From a virus: DNA of 35,425 nucleotides. The translations under genes and the position numbers were made by a program. The notes under the pieces are model-generated. The model did not search any database. It saw only the letters and a program-made list of their open reading frames with translations, and had not been told where the DNA came from. The DNA lies in IMG/VR virus record IMGVR_UViG_3300033052_000130, positions 1-35,425 of that record. The stretch is one strand, 5' to 3'. This document shows positions 25,853 to 31,688 of this stretch, piece after piece; the first letter of the stretch is position 1; each line of letters starts with the position of its first letter.

Positions 25853-25870
25853 CCAAGCCTCCGTAATTTT

Positions 25871-25890
25871 TAGGGGTGATTAGGGGTGAC
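25871..25890. repeat. Tandem 10-bp direct repeat TAGGGGTGAT/TAGGGGTGAC
   Basis: Two copies of TAGGGGTGA spaced 10 bp apart, so both lie on the same DNA face. They sit between the structured RNA and the CII-position gene. Such spacing fits a protein binding site, or pairing in the leader RNA. Confidence 0.5.
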
Positions 25891-25929
25891 CGTTTCGGGC
25901 AAAAAAAACACACTGCAGTCATGCACATG

Positions 25930-26045
25930 AAAAAGCCCACCCGCCGCCCCGGCACACCAATGGCCGCGCACCTTCCCGCGCGCAGCCAGGGGGAGACAAA
26001 CAACCGTTCGGGCGCACCGGATTTGATGGTGGCGGGTGGGTGGAA
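25930..26045 (-). ncRNA. Structured RNA candidate, C4-antisense-RNA-like
   Basis: On the minus strand a closing stem CCCACCCGCC/GGCGGGTGGG (arms 26040-26031 and 25945-25936, 10 bp) encloses about 85 bases. An internal hairpin UGGCUGCGC/GCGCGGCCA (25988-25980 with 25969-25961, one U-G pair) lies inside, and the 3' side of the closing stem runs into CUUUUU, like a terminator. A 90-aa ORF (26096-25824) crosses it but has an odd composition and no RBS, as is common for spurious ORFs over phage regulatory RNAs. It lies just downstream of cro, where C4-type antisense RNAs and terminators occur. The C4 name is a suggestion. Confidence 0.5.
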
Positions 26046-26073
26046 ATTGACGGCAGAGCATGGGATGGCCTGG

Positions 26074-26328
26074 TTAGATGGCCGCGCTTGTTTCACCGGA
26101 CCCGACCTGCCGCGTCAGTTGCTCTGCCAGCTCGGGCCAGATCTCGCCGCCATCCCGACGGCGCAGCGCCAAGCGCAGACCAACAATCCCAGCCTCACGC
26201 TCGACACGCACAGCATCTGCCGGTTTCATGTCCTTTCGCCCAGACAGGCACTGGTACAGGTATGCAGCATTGACCCCCGTCTTTTCAACGATGGCGCTGC
26301 GCTCTTCAGCACTGAATTCGGTCTTCAT
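26074..26328 (-). CDS. Cro/YdaS-like regulator
   Basis: An 84-aa helix-turn-helix protein facing away from the repressor. The motif GVNAAYLYQCLSGRKDMKP, with KPADAVRVEREAGI after it, is typical of Cro/YdaS-type phage regulators. Upstream in-frame ATGs exist at 26340 and 26337, but the best promoter places transcription start at about 26329, so the ATG at 26328 is preferred. That would make the mRNA leaderless. It should bind the same operators as the repressor and set the lytic programme. Confidence 0.82.
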   Translation of the reverse strand: MKTEFSAEERSAIVEKTGVNAAYLYQCLSGRKDMKPADAVRVEREAGIVGLRLALRRRDGGEIWPELAEQLTRQVGSGETSAAI

Positions 26329-26335
26329 GCTTGCC

Positions 26336-26363
26336 ATCATAGCGATTCGCTAAGACTTTGCAA
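26336..26363 (-). promoter_or_regulatory. Promoter for the cro-like gene
   Basis: On the minus strand TTGCAA (26363-26358), 16 bases, then TATGAT (26341-26336). The -10 matches 5 of 6 consensus bases. Operator O1 overlaps the -10 and the spacer, and O2 overlaps the -35, so bound repressor would block it. Confidence 0.65.
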
Positions 26364-26399
26364 GCGATTCGCTAGATGCAAATACCTAGCGAAATGCTA
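26340..26399. promoter_or_regulatory. Operator cluster between cro and the repressor gene (OR-like)
   Basis: Three sites related to the 13-bp palindrome TAGCGATTCGCTA: O1 at 26340-26352 (perfect), O2 at 26362-26374 (first base A, otherwise identical) and O3 at 26387-26399 (TAGCGAAATGCTA, outer half-sites kept). Centres are 22 and 25 bp apart, about two helical turns, like lambda OR1-OR3. O3 lies just upstream of the repressor gene and may autoregulate it. Confidence 0.85.
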
Positions 26400-26409
26400 G
26401 AAACTCGAT

Positions 26410-26880
26410 ATGGAAACAAAAGACGAGCGTCGACGCAGGAAACTACAGCTTCTTGTCGCTGGGGTTGCAGGTGGTCTTGAGACTATTTCCGTGCGCTCTG
26501 AAACAAGCCCGCAGTATCTTCAGCAGATCATCAAGGGGGTATTACTTCCCCCAAAGAAAGATGGCACACGAAGCCCTCGAAGCCTGGGCGATGCTGCGGC
26601 CGAGGCTATCGAAGATGCCTTTGATCTGGGACGCGGCTGGTTCGACTCAGACCGTCCACTCCCCGCCATCGAACCGCCGAAGATATCCGAACGCGCGCCC
26701 AGACCGTACCCCAGCAAAGACTGGCCCTTTACTGAATTCACCCAGGAAGAATATGCACAGCTGGATACTCAGCAAAAGGGCTTAGTCGAGAGCATGATCG
26801 TTCAGTTCATCAAGACCCGCGAACCCCCATCAAAACATCAGCTGCCCGCGAACAATACCACCAAGGCCGGAGCAGCTTGA
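26410..26880 (+). CDS. Short phage repressor, CI-like N-terminus without peptidase
   Basis: A 156-aa protein divergent from cro. A helix-turn-helix-like part lies at about residues 15-46 (VAGVAGGLETISVRSETSPQ, then QYLQQIIKGV). Then follow a Pro-rich linker and an acidic helical tail (WPFTEFTQEEYAQLDTQQKG). The S24/LexA-like autoprotease domain of standard CI proteins is missing, so RecA-driven self-cleavage is not expected. The start at ATG 26410 has no clear SD. The position, with operators on both sides of the immunity block, supports a repressor role. Confidence 0.72.
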   Translation: METKDERRRRKLQLLVAGVAGGLETISVRSETSPQYLQQIIKGVLLPPKKDGTRSPRSLGDAAAEAIEDAFDLGRGWFDSDRPLPAIEPPKISERAPRPYPSKDWPFTEFTQEEYAQLDTQQKGLVESMIVQFIKTREPPSKHQLPANNTTKAGAA

Positions 26881-26982
26881 GCTCTTCGGCGCCCAGATTT
26901 ACTGCTTTCATACCTACAAGAGCAGCCGGGCGAGTCGTTTGGGAGAGAGAGTCCATAATCGAATTACTCAGGAGGAGATACG

Positions 26983-27384
26983 ATGAATAAAGCCTTCGCC
27001 GCCTTACTGGCAACCGCCCTACTAGCCGGGTGTGCAGCATCAGGGGTCCAGGTCTCGAAGGATGCCGCCCTACAGTTCAAAGAGGGCATTACCACCGAAG
27101 CCGAGATCTTGGAGAAGATGGGCCGGCCCACCACCGTCATGCTGAGTGGTAACACAAAGGTCATCGCCTACAGTGGCATGCAGTACCAGGTTAAAGGTGC
27201 CACATTTATCCCGATCGTTGGAGCCTTCGCCGGTGGATCAGACTTCAACCTCACATCGGTTACCTATGAAATTGACTCCAACGGGGTGCTAAAGAAAGCG
27301 ACCTACGCCCAATCTGGCGGCGGCAATCGGATGGGCGCTACTCCAGTTGAAATGTCGCCAACTGAGCCCAGGGCCGTCAAATAA
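26983..27384 (+). CDS. Lipoprotein with BamE/SmpA-like domain, lysogenic conversion candidate
   Basis: A 133-aa lipoprotein. The signal peptide MNKAFAALLATALLAGC has its lipobox Cys at residue 17. The middle follows the SmpA/OmlA pattern (EGITTEAEILEKMGRPTTVM, then VIAYSGMQYQVKG). It has an excellent SD (AGGAGGAG) and its own intrinsic terminator, and it sits between repressor and OL-like operators, so it can be expressed in the lysogen. Prophage lipoproteins in this position often alter the host surface or exclude other phages, but no function is shown here. Confidence 0.75.
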   Translation: MNKAFAALLATALLAGCAASGVQVSKDAALQFKEGITTEAEILEKMGRPTTVMLSGNTKVIAYSGMQYQVKGATFIPIVGAFAGGSDFNLTSVTYEIDSNGVLKKATYAQSGGGNRMGATPVEMSPTEPRAVK

Positions 27385-27402
27385 GAGGCTGAGTTCAACC
27401 GG

Positions 27403-27426
27403 AAAACCCGCTTCGGCGGGTTTTTT
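27403..27426 (+). terminator. Intrinsic terminator after the lipoprotein gene
   Basis: A stem AAAACCCGC/GCGGGTTTT with a UUCG tetraloop (arms 27403-27411 and 27416-27424) followed by more T residues. A run of A on the other side means it could also stop minus-strand transcripts. Confidence 0.9.
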
Positions 27427-27446
27427 GCGCCTCATTGAAAAATATT

Positions 27447-27496
27447 TAGCGAATTTGTAGCGATTCGCTTGACACTTTGTAGCGATTCGCTAAACA
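27447..27496 (+). promoter_or_regulatory. pL-like promoter with second operator cluster (OL-like)
   Basis: A perfect TTGACA (27469-27474), 16 bases, then TAAACA (27491-27496). Operator TAGCGATTCGCTT (27458-27470) overlaps the -35 and TAGCGATTCGCTA (27480-27492) lies between -35 and -10. Their centres are 22 bp apart, as for O1/O2 next to cro. A further half-site TAGCGAAT starts at 27447. The promoter faces the long plus-strand operon starting at 27540. Confidence 0.82.
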
Positions 27497-27539
27497 ATCC
27501 GCTCCAACCCGCAATCCAACGGCGGGAAAGGAGCGGAAA

Positions 27540-27947
27540 GTGCAGACACCCGACCAGCAGCAGGAGATCCTGCAGCACTACACCACAGAGCAGCTGTCCG
27601 CTGCCCTGCGCGTCTTCACCCTTGCCCAGCGGCACGACACAGGAGGTGGCCATGCCTGCGCCAGGCTGCTGCTGAGCCTCTACAACGGCCGGCGTTTCCC
27701 CCTCGATCCGCGCGAACTCTCGCGCCTGGATGACGGCAACCTCGAAGCCGCCTACACCGTGCTGCGCATGGACGTGCGTGGCCGCTGGACCGAGATCCAC
27801 AACGTCCTGGACGCCATTCGCCCACATGGCGCCAACACCCAGCATGACATCGAGCGCTGGGCGTTCGACCTCGGCCTTCCAGGTCACGCTACCTGCGCCC
27901 AGCTGCGTGCCATGAGCAAGGCCGGCGCTCTTGAGGTGCCAGCATGA
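27540..27947 (+). CDS. DUF7673-like early protein
   Basis: A 135-aa protein starting with GTG, preceded by AAAGGAG about 7 bases upstream. The core ARLLLSLYNGRRFPLDPREL and AAYTVLRMD fits a small domain common in phages and plasmids of Burkholderiales and pseudomonads (DUF7673, function unknown). It is the first gene of the pL-like operon, so it is probably made early on induction. Confidence 0.7.
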   Translation: MQTPDQQQEILQHYTTEQLSAALRVFTLAQRHDTGGGHACARLLLSLYNGRRFPLDPRELSRLDDGNLEAAYTVLRMDVRGRWTEIHNVLDAIRPHGANTQHDIERWAFDLGLPGHATCAQLRAMSKAGALEVPA

Positions 27948-28498
27948 GCGCCGCCCCCATCATCCTCAGCACCCCGCATGGTGCCGGCAAGGTGGTGAAC
28001 GCCGAAGCCCTGCGCCAGGAACACGGCTGCAGCCACGTAGTGGCCGACTGGCACCCCTGCATGGGCCTGCAGGCCGGTGCGCTGCACCTCACCAACATGC
28101 ACCCCGGCGACCTGGAAGACTGGGGCATTGACGTCAGCGCCATCAAGTTGCATGGCTGGGCGCGTGCTGCTGTTCCTATGGCCCAGGCCGGCTACATCTT
28201 CGCCCCGCTGGCCGGCCTGCTGCTCAGCACCTTCGGCACCGTACTGCTGGCCAGCATCCTGTCCACCTCCTTCCACCTGGACTCCCTCACCATCAGCGAC
28301 CACAGCACCGAGGTGGCCGTAGCGCAAGACTTGGAACAAGCCCAGCGCGAAGAGCAGCGCCGGGCCAGCCTCAACGTCATCTACCGCGCCGTCTGTGGCA
28401 ATGCCGAGTGGGAAGAACTGGGCAGCGGCGCCATCCGCTGCCTGCCCCGCCGCGGCATCGACCCCTATGTGGTGCAGCTGGCAGGAGCACAGCCATGA
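27944..28498 (+). CDS. Membrane protein with degenerate P-loop-like N-terminus, unknown
   Basis: A 184-aa protein. The N-terminus (ILSTPHGAGKVVNAEALRQE, then HGCSHVVADWHP) resembles phage P-loop proteins of the GPxGxGK(S/T) type, but the first Gly and the Ser/Thr of Walker A are both replaced, so ATP binding is doubtful. A hydrophobic segment at about residues 82-107 is probably a membrane span, followed by a charged C-terminal part. It is coupled by ATGA overlap at both ends. Confidence 0.62.
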   Translation: MSAAPIILSTPHGAGKVVNAEALRQEHGCSHVVADWHPCMGLQAGALHLTNMHPGDLEDWGIDVSAIKLHGWARAAVPMAQAGYIFAPLAGLLLSTFGTVLLASILSTSFHLDSLTISDHSTEVAVAQDLEQAQREEQRRASLNVIYRAVCGNAEWEELGSGAIRCLPRRGIDPYVVQLAGAQP

Positions 28499-28839
28499 AC
28501 TGCTGCGACGCTGTTCAGGTTGGCATGGAAACGGCCATGAAATGCTGCGCCGCCGATCAGGTTGATTCCGCACTCCTGGAGCCCTGCCGCAACTGCCCTC
28601 ACAGAGGCAAGGGCACCACCCCGCTGCAAACACGCAACGGTGGCGCCCAGGTAGACACGCGCCGCCGCACCGGTGAAGTGCCCCACATCAGCCTGGACGC
28701 TGACGACGACGAACCCCTGCTCCACGCCGCACCCTGCCAGGCCTTCGTGGCCAAGTGCGCGCTGCTGGCTGTGTTCGCCCCCATTGGCTTTGCCGTGGGC
28801 TGCTGGCTCCTGCGCGTGCCCAGCTGGTTCTGGGAGTAA
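28495..28839 (+). CDS. Cysteine-rich small membrane protein, unknown
   Basis: A 114-aa protein. The start at 28495 is set by ATGA overlap, and longer frames upstream are shadows. The N-terminus has two similar CC units, MNCCDAVQV and MKCCAADQV, and then CRNC. The C-terminus carries a membrane segment (about residues 85-108) ending PSWFWE. The cysteines might bind a metal. The function is not recognised. Confidence 0.6.
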   Translation: MNCCDAVQVGMETAMKCCAADQVDSALLEPCRNCPHRGKGTTPLQTRNGGAQVDTRRRTGEVPHISLDADDDEPLLHAAPCQAFVAKCALLAVFAPIGFAVGCWLLRVPSWFWE

Positions 28840-28842
28840 GCC

Positions 28843-29190
28843 GTGCACACGTCTGCACACCCCCCCATCCAGCCCGCCGCGCTGGCCGAATACACCGGCA
28901 CCCTCACCCGCCCAGGCGAGGCCCGCACCAAAGTGCTCGACCAGGAAGGCCACCACGTTCCTGTGCTCTGCCTGCACCTTGAGCTGGACAACCTGCTCCA
29001 CACCCACGTGCGCGTAGAGCAGCCCTTCCCCGCCGGCCACCTGGCGCAGGCCAAGGCCGCAGCCCACCGCTACCGCAAAGGCATGCGCGTCACCGTGCAG
29101 GCCCCGCTGGTGGGCATCAGCCTCGTGGCCGCCAACGCCACCCACATCCATGTCATCACCCCCGAGGAGGAAACCCCGTGCCAACCGTAA
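28843..29190 (+). CDS. Putative OB-fold single-stranded DNA-binding-like protein
   Basis: A 115-aa protein starting with GTG. The sequence alternates beta-like stretches (EYTGTLTRPGEARTKVL, VLCLHLELDN, GMRVTVQAPLVGISLVAANA) in the manner of an OB-fold nucleic-acid binding protein. It may bind single-stranded DNA in recombination or replication. This reading is from the pattern only. It overlaps the next gene by 13 bases. Confidence 0.5.
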   Translation: MHTSAHPPIQPAALAEYTGTLTRPGEARTKVLDQEGHHVPVLCLHLELDNLLHTHVRVEQPFPAGHLAQAKAAAHRYRKGMRVTVQAPLVGISLVAANATHIHVITPEEETPCQP

Positions 29191-29459
29191 CCATCACCCT
29201 CAGCGACACGCCCGCCGGCAGCGTCGCCATCACCAGCGACCACCGGCCCTGCGTCGGCGCCGCCTGCAGCCCGGCCCAAGCTGCCGCGCTGGACATCATT
29301 GCCCGCACCCGCAAGCAATGGTCTGGCACCACGCCCCTGCCGGCCGAAGTAGACATCGACGCCGTGCACCTCACGCGCGACCGAGTAGTTGCGGACCCCG
29401 TCACCATGGCCGGCCTCATGGCTCTGGGCCCGATGCGCGAACGCGGACGGGGCGGCTGA
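29178..29459 (+). CDS. Hypothetical early protein
   Basis: A 93-aa protein starting with GTG, with GAGGAGG upstream. It opens with beta-like MPTVTITLSDTPAGSVAITS and then a helix. It is not recognised. The overlap and RBS support a real gene in the accessory operon. Confidence 0.6.
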   Translation: MPTVTITLSDTPAGSVAITSDHRPCVGAACSPAQAAALDIIARTRKQWSGTTPLPAEVDIDAVHLTRDRVVADPVTMAGLMALGPMRERGRGG

Positions 29460-29462
29460 ACC

Positions 29463-29651
29463 ATGGAGCAGATCGTCTCAATCGACCAGATCGAGCGGCA
29501 GGCCCGGCTCGACGCTCAGCGCTACAGCGACGTCAATGCCGCCTGTCCTCACCCATTCCACACAGCCGCCGGCCGCCTCTACAGGAAAACCTTCGAGCAG
29601 GCGCGTGACGAGCTGAAAGCCCTGGCCAAGACGGAGGGCAACAGCAAATGA
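29463..29651 (+). CDS. Small hypothetical early protein
   Basis: A 62-aa protein (MEQIVSIDQIERQARLDAQR...), helical, with one Cys and His residues in the middle (NAACPHPFHTAAG). It ends in an ATGA overlap with the cupin-like gene. Function unknown. Confidence 0.55.
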   Translation: MEQIVSIDQIERQARLDAQRYSDVNAACPHPFHTAAGRLYRKTFEQARDELKALAKTEGNSK

Positions 29652-30262
29652 ACCTCATCTGGCAAATCATCGCCCTCACCCTGACCCGCAGCCCGCGCCT
29701 GGTTGACTGGCTTATCCGCCACGCCCAGCGCACCCCGTACACCCATATCCGCAGCGCAGACGGCCAAGACGTCTACATGGGCCGCTGGTGGCTCTTCAAC
29801 CCCTACGGCCGCAGCGCTGATGACGAGCAGACCCCCGCCCGCATACCGTGGCTGCCAAGCGTGCGCATCCACCACATCTGCCGCCCCGATCAGGACCGCG
29901 ACATGCACGACCACCCGTGGAACGCCCGCACCATCGTGCTGCGCGGCTGGTACCAGGAAGAACGTCCCTACGATTCGTGCGGCAAAGCTGACATCGAGCA
30001 GCACTGCGTCGAAATCTACCGCCCGCGTTCATCTGCTCCGCCTCGCGGCTATTACGGCCCACGGCGCGCCGTCCTCAACCGGAATGCAGGCTATACCGGC
30101 CCCCTTCTTTTCGGCCAATACCACCGCATCAGCAAAGTCAGCCCCGGCGGCGTGTGGACGCTCTTCATCACCGGCCGCAAGCGTGGCACCTGGGGCTTCC
30201 AGGTCAACGGCAAGAAAGTGCCGTGGCGCACCTACCTCGGTCTGGATCAACAAGGCACTTAA
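29648..30262 (+). CDS. Cupin-like phage protein, unknown substrate
   Basis: A 204-aa protein. The segment DRDMHDHPWNARTIVLRGWY holds His87 and His89, with His75/His76 before it (SVRIHHIC), a metal-binding cupin pattern often seen in phage-encoded cysteine-dioxygenase-like proteins of unknown role. The natural C-terminus seems intact (NGKKVPWRTYLGL). Residues 118-189 are encoded by a 216-bp stretch that occurs again, base for base, in the chimeric gene at 31724. No substrate can be given. Confidence 0.7.
   Translation: MNLIWQIIALTLTRSPRLVDWLIRHAQRTPYTHIRSADGQDVYMGRWWLFNPYGRSADDEQTPARIPWLPSVRIHHICRPDQDRDMHDHPWNARTIVLRGWYQEERPYDSCGKADIEQHCVEIYRPRSSAPPRGYYGPRRAVLNRNAGYTGPLLFGQYHRISKVSPGGVWTLFITGRKRGTWGFQVNGKKVPWRTYLGLDQQGT
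29999..30214 (+). repeat. 216-bp exact direct repeat, copy 1
   Basis: Every base from 29999 to 30214 is identical to 31844-32059, and both flanks diverge at once. This copy is in its natural setting inside the cupin-like gene. The shift between copies is 1845 bp. Confidence 0.97.
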
Positions 30263-30264
30263 TC

Positions 30265-30492
30265 ATGGAGTACTTCGATGTTGCTGCAACTCTTATCGCG
30301 GGCTTCGCGCTCGGATTCATCGCGGGCCACTGGCTCAGCAAACAAGACCGCCGGCTCGAATACGAGCGCGGGCGGCTGGACGGAATCAACCAGCTCTGGC
30401 CCCACCTGGTGTCCGCCTGGGTCGACGCAGCACGCGCCCGCCTTGGCCGGCCTGCCGGAGGTCCGGCGCCTGGTGGTGACTCAGGCGCTTGA
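30265..30492 (+). CDS. Small membrane protein, unknown
   Basis: A 75-aa protein: MEYFDVAATLIAGFALGFIA begins an N-terminal membrane anchor followed by a charged helix (SKQDRRLEYERGRLDG). The start at 30265 was preferred over earlier in-frame codons because of AAGG upstream and a sensible N-terminus. The C-terminal part overlaps the next gene. Function unknown. Confidence 0.55.
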   Translation: MEYFDVAATLIAGFALGFIAGHWLSKQDRRLEYERGRLDGINQLWPHLVSAWVDAARARLGRPAGGPAPGGDSGA

Positions 30493-30733
30493 TCACCTGT
30501 TTACCGCGTCGTACTTCTCCATCTGCCATTTGGACCCCGTCATGGACATCCTCAATGCTCCGCGCCATTCCGAAGCGTACAAGCTGCTGCGCGCGCTGCA
30601 CTGTGTGGACTACGCAGCCATGCGCCCAGAGCTGCGCGAGCGCATTCCTCAGCTCGTGAATGAGTGCCTCGCTCCGCCGGCAGTCGTTGATTGCCTTGCC
30701 ACCAACGTAGCACTGAATGGAGTCGCCGTATGA
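30473..30733 (+). CDS. Hypothetical early protein
   Basis: An 86-aa protein read from GTG 30473 (or GTG 30476), with GGAGGT about 10 bases upstream. The sequence TQALDHLFTASYFSICHLDP then HSEAYKLLRALHCVDYAAMR looks like a compact helical protein. Codons upstream in the same frame are a Ser/Thr-rich shadow of the membrane gene. Not recognised. Confidence 0.55.
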   Translation: MVTQALDHLFTASYFSICHLDPVMDILNAPRHSEAYKLLRALHCVDYAAMRPELRERIPQLVNECLAPPAVVDCLATNVALNGVAV

Positions 30734-30792
30734 AGCGCGACCTCCCCCGCCTGCAGCCCGAGCTGCTGGTCAAAAAACCCATCAATCCCTGA
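30730..30792 (+). CDS. Very short ORF, perhaps a gene remnant
   Basis: A 20-residue ORF (MKRDLPRLQPELLVKKPINP) that starts in ATGA overlap with the previous gene. It may be a real small peptide or a truncated gene ahead of the DGR-type genes. There is no other support. Confidence 0.3.
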   Translation: MKRDLPRLQPELLVKKPINP

Positions 30793-30823
30793 TCCCCTTA
30801 TCCCTCACTCAAAGGAAATCACC

Positions 30824-31192
30824 ATGAACATCGCATCCCTGCCTGCTCTGGGCGCCCAACTCGAAGGCGGTATCTTTGCCGGCGTCACAACCCTCAAAGA
30901 CGGCACGCACTGCGCCGTCGTCCTGCTGCACGAACAGGGCACCAACCTCACCTGGAAGAAAGCCCTGGCATGGGCCGAAAAGCAAGGCGGTGAACTGCCC
31001 ACACGCCCCGTGGCCGCACTGCTCTTCGCCAACGTCAAAGACAAGCTACAACCCCGCTGGCACTGGACCAGAGAGGAAGACGACGCCTCCTTCGCCTGGT
31101 ATTGCTACTTCCTCAACGGCGACCAGAGCATCTACCCCAAGAGCTACGAAGGCTCGGCTGTTGCCGTCCGCTTGATTCCCCTCACCGCCTGA
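30824..31192 (+). CDS. DUF1566/C-type-lectin-like protein, DGR variable protein 1
   Basis: A 122-aa protein of the DUF1566 type found as diversified targets of diversity-generating retroelements. The typical run is LTWKKALAWAEKQGGELPTR, ALLFANVKDKLQPRWHWT, then the variable end SFAWYCYFLNGDQSIYPKSY and EGSAVAVR. The ligand-facing residues fall in the last 45 residues, from about Trp79. AGGAAA precedes the ATG. It may display a variable surface for binding, but where it acts (virion or lysogen surface) is unknown, and it is short with no signal peptide. The neighbouring gene is a paralogue. Confidence 0.85.
   Translation: MNIASLPALGAQLEGGIFAGVTTLKDGTHCAVVLLHEQGTNLTWKKALAWAEKQGGELPTRPVAALLFANVKDKLQPRWHWTREEDDASFAWYCYFLNGDQSIYPKSYEGSAVAVRLIPLTA
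31058..31171 (+). repeat. Variable repeat (VR) of DGR protein 1
   Basis: Runs from the shared TGGCACTGG to the end of a 34-bp block (31138-31171) identical to the one in VR2. Over 20 aligned codons it differs from VR2 at 13 bases, all at codon positions 1 or 2. Confidence 0.8.
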
Positions 31193-31226
31193 GTCCTTCA
31201 GTCCTTTCAACCCACAGGAGCCAACC

Positions 31227-31688
31227 ATGCCCACCATCACCCTTGAAGCCGTCCAGGCCAAGCAAACCGAGCTTGCGGCCATGATCGCGCAGCTGACCAC
31301 ACAGGACCGGAAGACCACTGAAATCGAGATCGAAGGCCGCACCATCGAACTGCAGCCTGGCGAGCATTACGCCGGTGCCGCGCTGAACGAAGACGGCCAG
31401 CACAAGCACCACCTGGTGCTGATGGCTCAGCGCCCTGATGGCGACTTGAACTGGCAAGCCGCCATGGACTGGGCTGCCAGCGTCAACGGAGCGCTGCCTA
31501 CCCGCCAGGAGCAAGCCTTGCTCTACGCCAACTGCAAGCCGTACCTGCAGCCTGCGTGGCACTGGTCCAGCGAAACGCACGAGAACGACGCCTCCTCCGC
31601 CTGGGATTGCAACTTCGGCGACGGCTACCAGAGCGACCACGACCACAAGAGCTACGAAGGCTCGGCTGTTGCCGTCCGCAGAGTCTGA
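31227..31688 (+). CDS. DUF1566/C-type-lectin-like protein, DGR variable protein 2
   Basis: A 153-aa paralogue of the gene before it. An N-terminal helix (residues 1-30) precedes the shared core (LNWQAAMDWAASVNGALPTR, ALLYANCKPYLQPAWHWS), and the variable end begins near Trp111: SSAWDCNFGDGYQSDHDHKS, then YEGSAVAVRRV. The C-terminus AVRRV is the common end of DGR targets of this class. SD AGGAG lies upstream. The Avd-like ORF follows after 35 bases, as in the usual DGR order target-avd-template-reverse transcriptase. Confidence 0.87.
   Translation: MPTITLEAVQAKQTELAAMIAQLTTQDRKTTEIEIEGRTIELQPGEHYAGAALNEDGQHKHHLVLMAQRPDGDLNWQAAMDWAASVNGALPTRQEQALLYANCKPYLQPAWHWSSETHENDASSAWDCNFGDGYQSDHDHKSYEGSAVAVRRV
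31557..31679 (+). repeat. Variable repeat (VR) of DGR protein 2
   Basis: From TGGCACTGG to the end of the conserved block at 31646-31679. Asn/Asp/Tyr/Ser/His codons with third base C or T dominate, as expected from a template rich in AAC codons. It is one codon longer than VR1 near its 3' end. Confidence 0.8.

Noticed and set aside
25824-26096. 90-aa minus-strand ORF
   Set aside because: Odd composition, no RBS, crosses the structured RNA; taken as spurious unless conserved by codon.
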